A stretch of 49,769 nucleotides of DNA from Duganella sp. OV510 (lineage in GTDB: Bacteria; Pseudomonadota; Gammaproteobacteria; Burkholderiales; Burkholderiaceae_D): NCBI RefSeq assembly GCF_900100205.1, contig NZ_FNEQ01000017.1, positions 1-49,769 on the forward strand, read 5' to 3'. Shown here piece by piece: positions 10,914-20,062 of this stretch. The position numbers were made by a program, and so were the translations under genes. Position 1 is the stretch's first letter. Each line of letters starts with the position of its first letter. The notes beneath the pieces are model-generated. The model saw only the letters and a program-made list of their open reading frames with translations, was not told the origin of the DNA and did not search any database.

Positions 10914-11612
10914 TTACAGGCTGGTCAGCGATTTGAACTGGGCCGCGCGACGGCGCGAGACCTCGACCTGCTTATCGCCGTGCAGCGTGAGATCCAGCCC
11001 TCCGGCCTCGTTGGCGGCGATGCGTTCCACCGCATCCAGGTTGATGATATGCCGGCGGCTGGCGCGGAAGAAGTGCTGCGGATCGAGCTTCTCCTCCAGC
11101 TGGCTCAATGAGCGCAGCATCAGCGGCTGCTGCGCGCCGAAATACACCCGCGTGTAGTTGCCATCGGATTCAAACAGGCGGATGTCCTGCAAGGGGACGA
11201 ACCAGCATCGTTCACCATCCTTGATGAACAGCTTTTTCGGTGCCGCCGATGCCGCCGCATGTTGACGTACGGCGCAACGCTGCAACGCCGCCGCCATGCG
11301 CGTCGCCTGGATCGGCTTTTGCAGGTAATCCAGCGCATTCACTTCAAACGCCTGTAAAGCATACTGGTCGAAGGCGGTGGTGAAGATCACTTCGGGCGCT
11401 TCGTCCAGCGCTGCCAGCATGTCGAAGCCGGAGCCGCCCGGCATTTGTACATCCAGGAACACCAGGTCTGGCTTGAGGGCGTTGATCTGCGCCACGCCGT
11501 CGGCAGCATTGGTGGCTTCGCCGACGATTTCCACTTCGGGATGCGCCGACAGCAGGCGTCTTAGTTCGGCGCGCGCGAGGCGCTCGTCATCGATCAGCAG
11601 CGCGCGTGTCAC
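10914..11612 (-). CDS. LytTR-family response regulator
   Basis: This 232-residue regulator has a receiver domain (about 3-118) with acidic pocket D8/D9, phosphoacceptor D54 (FLDVQMPG) and K98. A LytTR DNA-binding domain follows (about 130-230, with FESDGNYTRVYF and FFRASRRHIINL). The start is GTG and overlaps the TGA stop of the kinase gene (GTGA), so the pair is translationally coupled. Its target genes are unknown; the convergent ABC permease gene is a neighbour but is more likely under sigma-54. The family resembles AlgR/LytR regulators, which often control envelope or motility functions. Confidence 0.93.
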   Translation of the reverse strand: MTRALLIDDERLARAELRRLLSAHPEVEIVGEATNAADGVAQINALKPDLVFLDVQMPGGSGFDMLAALDEAPEVIFTTAFDQYALQAFEVNALDYLQKPIQATRMAAALQRCAVRQHAAASAAPKKLFIKDGERCWFVPLQDIRLFESDGNYTRVYFGAQQPLMLRSLSQLEEKLDPQHFFRASRRHIINLDAVERIAANEAGGLDLTLHGDKQVEVSRRRAAQFKSLTSL

Positions 11613-12652
11613 GCGGCCTCCGTTATGGTCAGCGTGGCGCGTACCCAGCCACTGTGTTCAGATAAGTCCAGCTGCGCATTCTCGCCCAGCGACAGCGCCA
11701 GCCGCTTGCGGGTATTCATCAGCCCCACCTTGGTGGAATTGGCGAACGGCGCGATCACTCCCATGTTGGCAATCTCGATATGCACACCGCCATTGTCCAT
11801 GCGTTGCGCGTGGATGCGGATTTCGCTGCCCGTGGCGCTGGCCTCGACGCCATATTTGACCGCGTTCTCGACCAGTGTTTGCAAGGCCATCGGCGGAATG
11901 CGCACCTGTTCCAGTCCTGCGCCGATGTCCACGCTGACACGCATGCGCTCTTCAAAACGGATCTTCTCGATGGCGAGGTAAGCCTGCACCGCCTCGATCT
12001 CCGCCGACAGCGGCACTGTGTCGTGATGGCCCGATTGCAGCGCGTAGCGCATCACGCTGGCCAGTTGGTCGATCATTTGCGCAGCAGCCTCCGGGTCTTC
12101 ATAGATCAATGCGCGCACGCTGTTCATGCTATTGAAGAAAAAATGCGGATTGACCTGCGCCTGCAAGGCGCGCAATTCGGCATCCTTGGCAGCGACTTCC
12201 AGGCGCAGCGCCTGCGCTTCCGCGTGATTCGCGCGGCGCAGCGACTGCACCGCCATATAGAACACATTCCATACCAGGTACACGCCCCACCAGTACATCA
12301 GGGCGCCCGGTAGCCAGTACAGCCCTTTGGTCGTGATGCCCATCGGCCGTATCACCGCATAGCCGAGTGTCTGCGCCGCAGTGTGGATGACGCCGAGCAC
12401 CAGCACCGCCAGCGCCATCTTTTCCCAGCCGATCCGTTCACCGCTGCTGATGCGGCGTTTGAGCAGATGGCGCCAGACGCCGGAAATCAGCAGCCCGAAT
12501 GCCGCCCCCCACCAGGCGATCGCCATCATGCGCGCATCGCGCTGGCCGATCGGCTGCATGAACCACATCAGCAGCGGCAGGGTGCTCCAGCCGGCCAGCT
12601 GAAACATCCAGAACCAGTTCAGCCGGGCGAGCAGGGGGCGGTCATTGCGCAT
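11609..12652 (-). CDS. LytS/YehU-type sensor histidine kinase
   Basis: This is a 347-residue inner-membrane kinase. Four hydrophobic segments fall in residues 15-140. A His_kinase domain follows with phosphoacceptor H170 in QVNPHFFFNSMNSV, then an HATPase_c domain with the N-box VENAVKYG. The frame is open 75 bases further upstream, but the extra residues are Ser/Thr-rich, lie inside the hydrolase gene and do not resemble the family, so the ATG at 12652, 4 bases after the hydrolase stop, was chosen. It is cotranscribed with the LytTR regulator that follows. With no recognisable extracytoplasmic sensor domain, the signal is probably sensed within the membrane. Confidence 0.92.
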   Translation of the reverse strand: MRNDRPLLARLNWFWMFQLAGWSTLPLLMWFMQPIGQRDARMMAIAWWGAAFGLLISGVWRHLLKRRISSGERIGWEKMALAVLVLGVIHTAAQTLGYAVIRPMGITTKGLYWLPGALMYWWGVYLVWNVFYMAVQSLRRANHAEAQALRLEVAAKDAELRALQAQVNPHFFFNSMNSVRALIYEDPEAAAQMIDQLASVMRYALQSGHHDTVPLSAEIEAVQAYLAIEKIRFEERMRVSVDIGAGLEQVRIPPMALQTLVENAVKYGVEASATGSEIRIHAQRMDNGGVHIEIANMGVIAPFANSTKVGLMNTRKRLALSLGENAQLDLSEHSGWVRATLTITEAA

Positions 12653-12656
12653 GGTG

Positions 12657-13520
12657 TCAGTTGAGGAAGCTGTTGATACGATCATACATCCAGGCCGGAT
12701 CGTCGTACATGATGAAGTGGCGTGCATTGTCCGCCATCTCGATCCGCACGCCTTTCAGCTGGGCGAACTGGGTGGTGTAGACGGCGGTGGTGGTTTCCTT
12801 GGGCGCATAATCCTTGTAGGCGATCCAGGTGCCCAGCACCAGCGTTGGTGCCTTGATGCGGCTGATGTCCGCACGCAGATCGCCGCCCATCAGATCGGCC
12901 ATGGCATTGATGACGGTGTCGCGGTCCGACTGCTTGCCAGCGGCGAGCACGCGATCCATGTCCTCCTGTTTGGTGATCATGCTGCGCATATTGCGCAACT
13001 GGGCGGTTTTGAACGCTTCCGCATCTTGCGAGCGCATGGCGCCGCGCATGCCTTCGGCCATTTGCTTCAGCTGCGCGCTGGTCATGTTCGGTGCCTGGAT
13101 CGCGCCCAGTGCCGGCAGAGAATCGACGATCACCAGTTGCCCAACTTGTTCCGGGTGGTCGGCAGCCAGTTTTAGCGCGAGGTAGCCGCCGAGGCTATGG
13201 CCGATGACCACCGGCTGCGTGAATTTCTGCTCGGTGATATAAGCGCTCAATTGTTGTTCCACTGCCGGTAGCAGCGCTTCCTTGATGGCCGGCTGGCCGG
13301 CGAACCCTGCCAGCGTCAGCACGTGGCACTGACGCTTGCCGTCGCCGCAAAAGCGCGCCACCGTGCCGTCCCACACGCTGCCGGATGATGCCAGGCCGGG
13401 AATCAGGATGATGGGCGCGCCAGTGCCGGTAACGTCGACCTTGAAAGCCGGATGTTCGGCGGCGGTGGCCTGACCCAATATCAGGGTGGCAGCGAAAGCG
13501 GCGATGGTCTTGAGCAGCAT
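12657..13520 (-). CDS. Secreted alpha/beta hydrolase
   Basis: This is a 287-residue alpha/beta-hydrolase-fold protein with an N-terminal signal peptide (about 1-21, ending ATAAE), so it is likely periplasmic. The nucleophile elbow is GHSLGG (107-112, S109). An oxyanion-type loop is seen at LIPGLASSGSVW, and the late histidine lies in NARHFIMY. The acidic triad member is not obvious. It is the first gene of a minus-strand group with the LytS kinase and LytTR regulator, separated from the kinase by only 4 bases. It could modify a signal or envelope compound sensed by that pair, but this is inference from position only. The substrate is unknown. Confidence 0.85.
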   Translation of the reverse strand: MLLKTIAAFAATLILGQATAAEHPAFKVDVTGTGAPIILIPGLASSGSVWDGTVARFCGDGKRQCHVLTLAGFAGQPAIKEALLPAVEQQLSAYITEQKFTQPVVIGHSLGGYLALKLAADHPEQVGQLVIVDSLPALGAIQAPNMTSAQLKQMAEGMRGAMRSQDAEAFKTAQLRNMRSMITKQEDMDRVLAAGKQSDRDTVINAMADLMGGDLRADISRIKAPTLVLGTWIAYKDYAPKETTTAVYTTQFAQLKGVRIEMADNARHFIMYDDPAWMYDRINSFLN

Positions 13521-13620
13521 GGTGTTCTCCGTTGGTGAGTAAGTGTCGCCATGCTAGCGGCGCGTCGTGCAGCTGGCGAGCGCTTTGGGATGAGCGGTAT
13601 CCCGGCGTGATGAGTGGTCG

Positions 13621-15267
13621 TCAGCCTTCTGCCTTGAGCTTGCGCCAGAGCGTCGTGCGGCTGATGCCAAGGTAATCGGCAGCGGCGTCACGGCGGCCGC
13701 CGAAGCGGGCCACCACGTCGGACACCCGCTCGCTGGACGGCAGGGTAGGGACGGATGCGGCGCCCGGCCATGGCGACGCAAGCGGCGTAGAAGTAGATCC
13801 CGGACGGCCAGAGAGTTCGGGCGCCACGCTCAGCACGAAGGCGGGCGTCAGCGCCTGTAGCGGCTCGGCGGCGAGGAACAGCGCCAGGCGTTCGCTCAGG
13901 TTGCGCAGTTCGCGCACATTGCCCGGCCATGCGTAAGCTTGCAGCAGCGGCCCGCAGGCGGCCATTTCCGCGTGCAGATTGGGATGCGGACGGGCGCCGA
14001 GCGAGGCCAGCGCGTTTTTCAGCGACCACTCGGCAAGCGTCATGATGTCTTCCGGCCGCGCACGCAACGGCGGCAACGTCAGACGCAGCACCGCGAGGCG
14101 GTAGAACAGGTCGGCGCGGAAGCGGCCATCGCGCACGCGCTGTTCGAGGTCGCAATGGGTGGCGCTGATGATGCGCACATTGACCGGGACCGGCCGCGTT
14201 CCGCCTACGCGCACCACTTCGCGTTCTTCCAGCACGCGCAGCAGACGCGTTTGCAGCGTTAGCGGCATTTCGCCGATCTCGTCGAGGAACAGCGTGCCGT
14301 GGTTGGCCGCTTCAAACAGGCCGGCATGGCCGCCGCGCCGCGCGCCGGTGAAAGCGCCTTCTTCGTGGCCGAACAGTTCCGACTCCAGCAACGATTCCGC
14401 AATCGCGCCGCAGTTCACCGCGACGAAAGGACGGTTCTGTCCCAGCGTGCGTGGCGCCTCGCGGTGCATCGCCTGCGCCACCAGCTCTTTGCCGCAGCCG
14501 GTTTCGCCCTGTATCAGCACCGTCGCTGGCGATTTTGCGTACAGCACCACCGCCTGCCGCACCGACTCCATCGCTGCCGACTCGCCACGCAGGTCATTGA
14601 TGCCATGCCGGGCGCGCAGCGTGTCGGTCACCACCGCGTTGCGCGTGCGGTGCCGATTGGATTCCAGCTGCGTCAGGCGCGCCATCTCCAGCGCGTCATC
14701 AAACGCATGGCGGATCGACGTAGCGGAGTAGACGAATACGCCGGTCAATCCCGCTTCCTCCGCCAGGTCGGTAATCAGGCCGGCGCCGACGATGGCCTTG
14801 ATGCCGGCTGCCTTCAGGTCATTGATCTGCGCGCGTGCGTCCTCCTCGGTGGCGTAGGTGCGCTGCTCGACATCGAAGCCGAAGGTAGTGCAGAACTCTG
14901 CCAGTTCCGCCAGCCGGTCCTGGTAGGTGACGATGCCGATGCGGTCCGAGACTCGCCGCGCGCGCGCCAGCGCCTGCATCACATCCAGCCCGCTGAACTT
15001 CGCAATCACCACTGGCACCGACAGCCGGCCTTTCAGGTAAGCGGCGTTGGAACCGGCTGCGATCACGGCGTCGCAGCGTTCCGTCGCCAGGCGTTCGCGG
15101 ATATGCCGGGCAGCTTCGTCGAAGCCCAGGTTGATCGGTTCGATGGTGGCCAGGTTGTCGTATTCCAGCGTGATGTCGCGGAACAGGTCGGACAGGCGCG
15201 ATACCGAAACCGTCCAGATAACCGGCTTGTCGTTGACATCGAAGGGCAGGGGAGTGGAATGGCGCAT
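13621..15267 (-). CDS. prpR: Propionate catabolism regulator PrpR (sigma-54 activator)
   Basis: PrpR senses 2-methylcitrate and activates the prp operon together with sigma-54 RNA polymerase. The 548-residue protein has a PrpR_N ligand-binding domain (about 15-200). The AAA+ module has Walker A GETGCGKE (254-261), the sigma-54 contact loop GAFTGA (304-309) and Walker B GTLFLDEIG (324-332). A Fis-type helix-turn-helix lies at about 523-546. It is divergent from prpB across 144 bases that hold the -24/-12 promoter and repeated TGTTTCA boxes, one of which overlaps its own start codon and suggests autoregulation. All activator motifs are intact, so it should be functional. Confidence 0.95.
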   Translation of the reverse strand: MRHSTPLPFDVNDKPVIWTVSVSRLSDLFRDITLEYDNLATIEPINLGFDEAARHIRERLATERCDAVIAAGSNAAYLKGRLSVPVVIAKFSGLDVMQALARARRVSDRIGIVTYQDRLAELAEFCTTFGFDVEQRTYATEEDARAQINDLKAAGIKAIVGAGLITDLAEEAGLTGVFVYSATSIRHAFDDALEMARLTQLESNRHRTRNAVVTDTLRARHGINDLRGESAAMESVRQAVVLYAKSPATVLIQGETGCGKELVAQAMHREAPRTLGQNRPFVAVNCGAIAESLLESELFGHEEGAFTGARRGGHAGLFEAANHGTLFLDEIGEMPLTLQTRLLRVLEEREVVRVGGTRPVPVNVRIISATHCDLEQRVRDGRFRADLFYRLAVLRLTLPPLRARPEDIMTLAEWSLKNALASLGARPHPNLHAEMAACGPLLQAYAWPGNVRELRNLSERLALFLAAEPLQALTPAFVLSVAPELSGRPGSTSTPLASPWPGAASVPTLPSSERVSDVVARFGGRRDAAADYLGISRTTLWRKLKAEG

Positions 15268-15312
15268 GTTTCAATTATAGTTCAAATCTGTTTCAGTGTT
15301 TCATGGTGAAAC
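15267..15312 (+). promoter_or_regulatory. Probable PrpR binding array (TGTTTCA boxes)
   Basis: The heptamer TGTTTCA occurs at 15267-15273, 15289-15295 and 15297-15303. The third copy forms a perfect dyad, GTTTCA-TGG-TGAAAC (15298-15312). The first two are 22 bases apart, about two helical turns. The array lies 44-89 bases upstream of the -24 element of the prpB promoter, where an enhancer-binding protein would sit. Binding by PrpR is inferred from position and symmetry. Confidence 0.65.
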
Positions 15313-15355
15313 GTTGTGTCTGGCGTAAGTGATTGATTTGTAAGACTTGATAAGG

Positions 15356-15371
15356 TGGCACGGCCTTTGCA
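15356..15371 (+). promoter_or_regulatory. Sigma-54 (-24/-12) promoter of the prp operon
   Basis: TGGCACGGCCTTTGCA matches the sigma-54 consensus TGGCAC-N5-TTGCA at every defined position. GG is at 15357-15358 and GC at 15369-15370. Transcription should begin near 15382, leaving about 30 bases before prpB. The adjoining prpR gene encodes the matching AAA+ activator. Confidence 0.93.
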
Positions 15372-15411
15372 ATATAAAGCCCAACTTAACGCAACATCGA
15401 AAGGTCACACC

Positions 15412-16299
15412 ATGAGTCAATACTCCGCAGGCGCCGCTTTCCGCAAAGCAGTCCAGGAAGAATCGCCATTGCAGGTTGTCGGCGCCATCAACGCCAACCA
15501 CGCCTTGCTGGCCAAGCGTGCCGGCTTCAAGGCGATTTACCTGTCCGGCGGCGGTGTGGCGGCTGGCTCGCTTGGACTGCCCGACCTGGGCATCTCGAAT
15601 CTGGACGATGTGCTGACCGATGTGCGCCGCATTACCGATGTGTGCGACCTGCCGCTGCTGGTCGACATCGATACCGGTTTCGGCGCTTCCGCGTTCAACG
15701 TGGCGCGCACCGTGAAATCCATGATCAAGTTTGGCGCCGCCGCCATCCATATCGAAGACCAGGTAGGCGCCAAGCGCTGCGGCCATCGTCCCGGCAAGGA
15801 GGTAGTCAGCCAGCAGGAAATGGCAGATCGCGTGCGTGCGGCAGTGGATGCGCGTACTGACGACCAATTTGTCATCATGGCCCGTACCGACGCGTTGGCG
15901 GTGGAGGGGCTGGACCGCGCGATCGAGCGGGCGGTCGCTTGCGTGGAGGCGGGTGCGGACATGATTTTCGCCGAGGCGCTGACTGATATCGACATGTACA
16001 AGCGCTTTGTCTCCGCCGTCAAAGTACCGGTGCTGGCGAATATCACAGAATTTGGTTCGACGCCGCTATTCACCAAGGAAGAGCTGCGCGACGCTGGTGT
16101 GGATATCGTGCTGTATCCGCTGTCCGCCTTCCGCGCCATGAACAAGGCGGCGGAAAACGTCTACGCGGCGATCCGCCGCGACGGCACGCAGCAGAACGTG
16201 CTGGCAACCATGCAGACGCGCGAAGAACTCTACCAAAGCATCAACTATCACGATTTCGAACAGAAGCTGGACGCGCTGTTCGCTGCACAGAAAAAATAA
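15412..16299 (+). CDS. prpB: 2-Methylisocitrate lyase
   Basis: PrpB cleaves 2-methylisocitrate to pyruvate and succinate, the last step of the methylcitrate cycle. The ATG at 15412 gives 295 residues, the normal length. An upstream in-frame ATG at 15355 would start inside the sigma-54 promoter and is excluded. The isocitrate-lyase superfamily motif KRCGH lies at 121-125, with C123 as the catalytic cysteine. Metal-binding acidic residues are seen in LVDIDTGFG (83-91) and HIEDQ. It is the first gene of the operon. PrpC follows after 14 bases with a good AGGAG site. Confidence 0.97.
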   Translation: MSQYSAGAAFRKAVQEESPLQVVGAINANHALLAKRAGFKAIYLSGGGVAAGSLGLPDLGISNLDDVLTDVRRITDVCDLPLLVDIDTGFGASAFNVARTVKSMIKFGAAAIHIEDQVGAKRCGHRPGKEVVSQQEMADRVRAAVDARTDDQFVIMARTDALAVEGLDRAIERAVACVEAGADMIFAEALTDIDMYKRFVSAVKVPVLANITEFGSTPLFTKEELRDAGVDIVLYPLSAFRAMNKAAENVYAAIRRDGTQQNVLATMQTREELYQSINYHDFEQKLDALFAAQKK

Positions 16300-16313
16300 G
16301 AGGAGACACCAAC

Positions 16314-17462
16314 ATGACCGAAGCCACCACCTTCAAGCCAAAAAAATCCGTTGCCCTGTCGGGTGTCGCCGCCGGTAATACCGCGCTGTGCTCCGTCGGC
16401 AAAACCGGCAACGACTTGCACTACCGTGGCTACGACATCCTGGATGTCGCCACCACCTGCGAGTTCGAGGAAATCGCCTACCTGCTGGTGCATGGCAAAC
16501 TGCCAGCCGAAGCGGAGCTGCGCGGCTACAAGGCCAAACTGAAATCGCTGCGCGGCCTGCCGCAAGCGGTGAAGTCGGCGCTGGAGGCGCTGCCTGCTTC
16601 GGCGCACCCGATGGACGTGATGCGTACCGGTGTCTCGGTACTGGGCTGCGTGCTGCCGGAGAAGGACGATCACAATATGCCCGGCGCACGCGATATTGCC
16701 GACCGCCTGATGGCCTCCTTCGGCTCCATGCTGCTGTACTGGTACCACTACAGCCATAACGGCAAGCGCATCGAAGTCGAAACCGATGACGACTCGATTG
16801 GCGGCCACTTCCTGCACCTGCTGCATGGCGAGAAGCCGCGCGATTCGTGGGTGCGCGCGATGCACACCTCGCTGATCCTGTATGCCGAACATGAATTCAA
16901 CGCATCGACCTTCACCAGCCGCGTCATCTCCGGCACCGGCTCCGACATCCATTCGGCCATCACCGGCGCCATCGGCGCGTTGCGCGGACCGAAACACGGC
17001 GGCGCCAACGAAGTCGCTTTCGAGATCCAGAAGCGCTACGAAAATCCGGACGAAGCGGAAGCCGATATCCGCAACCGCGTCGCCAACAAGGAAGTGGTGA
17101 TCGGTTTCGGCCATCCGGTGTACACGGTTTCCGATCCGCGCAACGTGGTGATTAAAGACGTGGCGCGCCAGTTGTCCGAGGAAGCCGGCTCCACCAAGAT
17201 GTTTGATATCGCCGAACGCCTGGAGTCTGTCATGTGGGAGATCAAGAAGATGTTCCCGAACCTGGACTGGTTCTCGGCCGTGTCGTATCACATGATGGGC
17301 GTGCCGACCGCGATGTTCACGCCGCTGTTTGTTATCTCGCGTACCTCCGGCTGGTCGGCGCACATCATCGAACAGCGCATCGACAACAAGATCATCCGCC
17401 CAAGCGCCAACTACGTTGGCCCTGAAGACCTGACATTCGTCCCGATCAAGGACCGCAAATAA
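16314..17462 (+). CDS. prpC: 2-Methylcitrate synthase
   Basis: PrpC condenses propionyl-CoA with oxaloacetate to 2-methylcitrate. The 382-residue protein is a short-form (about 380-residue) citrate synthase family member. The family active-site residues are visible as H193 (AEHEFNAS), H228 (GPKHGGAN), H267 (GFGHPVY) and D318 (NLDWF). The gene is preceded by an AGGAGA ribosome-binding site and followed after 2 bases by acnD. Position in the prp operon distinguishes it from housekeeping citrate synthase, which it resembles and whose activity it may share weakly. Confidence 0.96.
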   Translation: MTEATTFKPKKSVALSGVAAGNTALCSVGKTGNDLHYRGYDILDVATTCEFEEIAYLLVHGKLPAEAELRGYKAKLKSLRGLPQAVKSALEALPASAHPMDVMRTGVSVLGCVLPEKDDHNMPGARDIADRLMASFGSMLLYWYHYSHNGKRIEVETDDDSIGGHFLHLLHGEKPRDSWVRAMHTSLILYAEHEFNASTFTSRVISGTGSDIHSAITGAIGALRGPKHGGANEVAFEIQKRYENPDEAEADIRNRVANKEVVIGFGHPVYTVSDPRNVVIKDVARQLSEEAGSTKMFDIAERLESVMWEIKKMFPNLDWFSAVSYHMMGVPTAMFTPLFVISRTSGWSAHIIEQRIDNKIIRPSANYVGPEDLTFVPIKDRK

Positions 17463-17464
17463 TC

Positions 17465-20062
17465 ATGAACACCGCATTTCGCAAGAACCTGCCGGGCACC
17501 CAGCTAGACTACTTCGACGCGCGTGAAGCGGTCGATGCGATCCAGCCAGGCGCCTGGGCCAAACTGCCCTACACTTCGCGCGTGCTGGCGGAGAACCTGG
17601 TCCGCCGCTGCGATTCAGCCATGCTCAACGCTTCGCTGTCGCAACTGATCGAGCGCAAGCGCGATCTGGATTTCCCCTGGTTCCCGGCGCGCGTGGTGTG
17701 CCATGACATCCTCGGCCAGACCGCGCTGGTTGACCTGGCCGGCCTGCGCGACGCCATCGCGGAGCAGGGCGGCGATCCGTCGCTGGTCAATCCGGTGGTG
17801 CCGACGCAGCTGGTGGTCGACCACTCGCTGGCGGTGGAGTGCGGTGGCTTCGATCCGGACGCCTTCGACAAGAACCGCGCCATTGAAGACCGCCGCAATG
17901 AAGACCGTTTCCACTTCATCGACTGGACCAAGAAGGCTTTTCGCAATGTGGACGTGATCCCGCCGGGGAACGGCATCCTGCACCAGATTAACCTGGAGCG
18001 CATGTCGCCGGTGATTCAGGTGGGAGATGGCGTGGCCTATCCGGATACGCTGGTCGGCACCGATTCGCACACGCCGATGGTCGATGCGCTTGGTGTCATC
18101 GCCATCGGCGTCGGCGGCCTGGAGGCAGAGACGGTGATGCTGGGGCGCGCGTCGTGGATGCGCCTTCCCGACATCGTCGGCGTTGAACTGGGCGGCAAGC
18201 CGCAGCCAGGCATTACCGCCACCGACATCGTGCTGGCGCTGACGGAATTCCTGCGCAAGGAAAAGGTGGTGTCTGCCTACCTGGAATTCTACGGCGAAGG
18301 CGCCACGGCACTGACGCTGGGCGACCGCGCCACGATCTCCAACATGGCGCCGGAATTCGGCGCCACCGCCGCGATGTTCTCGATCGACGCGCAGACCATC
18401 AAGTACCTGAAGCTGACCGGCCGCGATGACGCGTTGGTGGCCCTGGTCGAGCAGTACGCGAAGCATACCGGCCTGTGGGCGGACAGCCTGAAGACCGCCG
18501 AGTATGAGCGCGTGCTGACGTTCGACTTGTCGACCGTGGTGCGCAACATCGCTGGTCCATCCAATCCGCACAAGCGCGTGCCAACCAGCGAGCTTGCTGC
18601 ACGCGGCATTGCCGGTGTGGTCGAGAATGAACCGGGCAAGATGCCGGACGGTGCGGTCATCATTGCCGCCATCACCAGCTGCACCAACACCAACAATCCG
18701 CGCAATATGATTGCCGCCGGCTTGTTAGCGCGGAACGCCAATAAGGCTGGTTTGCTGCGTAAGCCATGGGTCAAGACTTCGCTGGCGCCAGGATCTAAAG
18801 CGGTGACGCTGTATCTGGAAGAAGCGGGCCTGCTGCCGGAACTGGAGCAGCTGGGCTTCGGCGTGGTGGCGTATGCCTGCACCTCGTGCAACGGCATGTC
18901 CGGCGCGCTGGACCCGGTGATCCAGAAAGAAGTAGTGGAGCGCGACTTGTACGCCACCGCCGTCCTGTCGGGCAACCGTAATTTTGACGGACGCATTCAC
19001 CCATACGCCAAGCAGGCCTTCCTGGCGTCACCGCCGCTGGTGGTGGCTTATGCGATCGCCGGAACTATCCGCTTCGATATCGAAAAGGATGTACTGGGCC
19101 ATGACGCCGACGGCAATCCGGTGACATTGAAAGACCTGTGGCCGAGCGATGAAGAGATCGACGCTGTCGTCGCCGCCAGCGTCAAACCGGAGCACTTCCG
19201 CAAGGTGTATATCCCGATGTTCGCGCGCAGCGAGGACACGGGCGAGCGCGCGGCGCCGCTGTACGACTGGCGAGCGCAATCGACGTATATCCGCCGTCCG
19301 CCGTACTGGGAAGGCGCGCTGGCTGGCGAGCGCACGCTGACGGGCATGCGTCCTTTGGCAGTCTTGGGCGATAACATCACTACCGACCACCTGTCGCCAT
19401 CCAACGCCATCATGATGGACTCGGCTGCGGGCGAGTACCTGCACAAAATGGGCTTGCCGGAAGAGGACTTCAACTCCTACGCCACGCACCGCGGCGATCA
19501 CCTGACCGCGCAGCGCGCCACCTTCGCCAATCCAACGCTGAAGAACGAGATGGTGCGGAACACCGACGGCCAGGTCAAAGCCGGCTCGCTGGCGCGTGTT
19601 GAACCGGACGGCAAGGTGATGCGCATGTGGGAAGCGATTGAAACCTATATGGCGCGCAAGCAGCCGCTGATTATCGTGGCCGGTGCGGACTATGGCCAGG
19701 GCTCGTCGCGTGACTGGGCGGCCAAGGGCGTGCGCCTGGCTGGTGTGGAAGCGATCGTGGCCGAAGGTTTCGAGCGCATCCACCGCACCAACCTGGTGGG
19801 CATGGGTGTGCTGCCGCTGGAATTCCAGCATGGCGTGAACCGCATCACGCTGGGCCTCGACGGCACCGAGACGTATGACGTGATCGGCGAACGCAAGCCG
19901 CGCGCGACGTTGACGCTGGTGATCCATCGCCGTAATGGCGCGCGCATGGATGTGCCGGTGACCTGTCGCCTCGACACAGCCGAAGAAGTATCCATCTACG
20001 AAGCCGGCGGCGTGCTGCAGCGCTTCGCGCAGGACTTCCTTGCTTCCGCAAAGGCCGCATGA
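17465..20062 (+). CDS. acnD: Fe/S-dependent 2-methylcitrate dehydratase AcnD
   Basis: AcnD is the aconitase-family dehydratase that turns 2-methylcitrate into 2-methyl-cis-aconitate in bacteria that lack PrpD. The 865 residues match the AcnA/AcnD size. The three cysteines of the [4Fe-4S] cluster are C406 (ITSCTNTNNP), C472 and C475 (ACTSC). The C-terminal swivel domain has GADYGQGSSRDWAAKG. The neighbouring prpF is diagnostic of the AcnD pathway, since AcnD product needs isomerisation by PrpF. No prpD is present in the operon, consistent with this. Confidence 0.95.
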   Translation: MNTAFRKNLPGTQLDYFDAREAVDAIQPGAWAKLPYTSRVLAENLVRRCDSAMLNASLSQLIERKRDLDFPWFPARVVCHDILGQTALVDLAGLRDAIAEQGGDPSLVNPVVPTQLVVDHSLAVECGGFDPDAFDKNRAIEDRRNEDRFHFIDWTKKAFRNVDVIPPGNGILHQINLERMSPVIQVGDGVAYPDTLVGTDSHTPMVDALGVIAIGVGGLEAETVMLGRASWMRLPDIVGVELGGKPQPGITATDIVLALTEFLRKEKVVSAYLEFYGEGATALTLGDRATISNMAPEFGATAAMFSIDAQTIKYLKLTGRDDALVALVEQYAKHTGLWADSLKTAEYERVLTFDLSTVVRNIAGPSNPHKRVPTSELAARGIAGVVENEPGKMPDGAVIIAAITSCTNTNNPRNMIAAGLLARNANKAGLLRKPWVKTSLAPGSKAVTLYLEEAGLLPELEQLGFGVVAYACTSCNGMSGALDPVIQKEVVERDLYATAVLSGNRNFDGRIHPYAKQAFLASPPLVVAYAIAGTIRFDIEKDVLGHDADGNPVTLKDLWPSDEEIDAVVAASVKPEHFRKVYIPMFARSEDTGERAAPLYDWRAQSTYIRRPPYWEGALAGERTLTGMRPLAVLGDNITTDHLSPSNAIMMDSAAGEYLHKMGLPEEDFNSYATHRGDHLTAQRATFANPTLKNEMVRNTDGQVKAGSLARVEPDGKVMRMWEAIETYMARKQPLIIVAGADYGQGSSRDWAAKGVRLAGVEAIVAEGFERIHRTNLVGMGVLPLEFQHGVNRITLGLDGTETYDVIGERKPRATLTLVIHRRNGARMDVPVTCRLDTAEEVSIYEAGGVLQRFAQDFLASAKAA

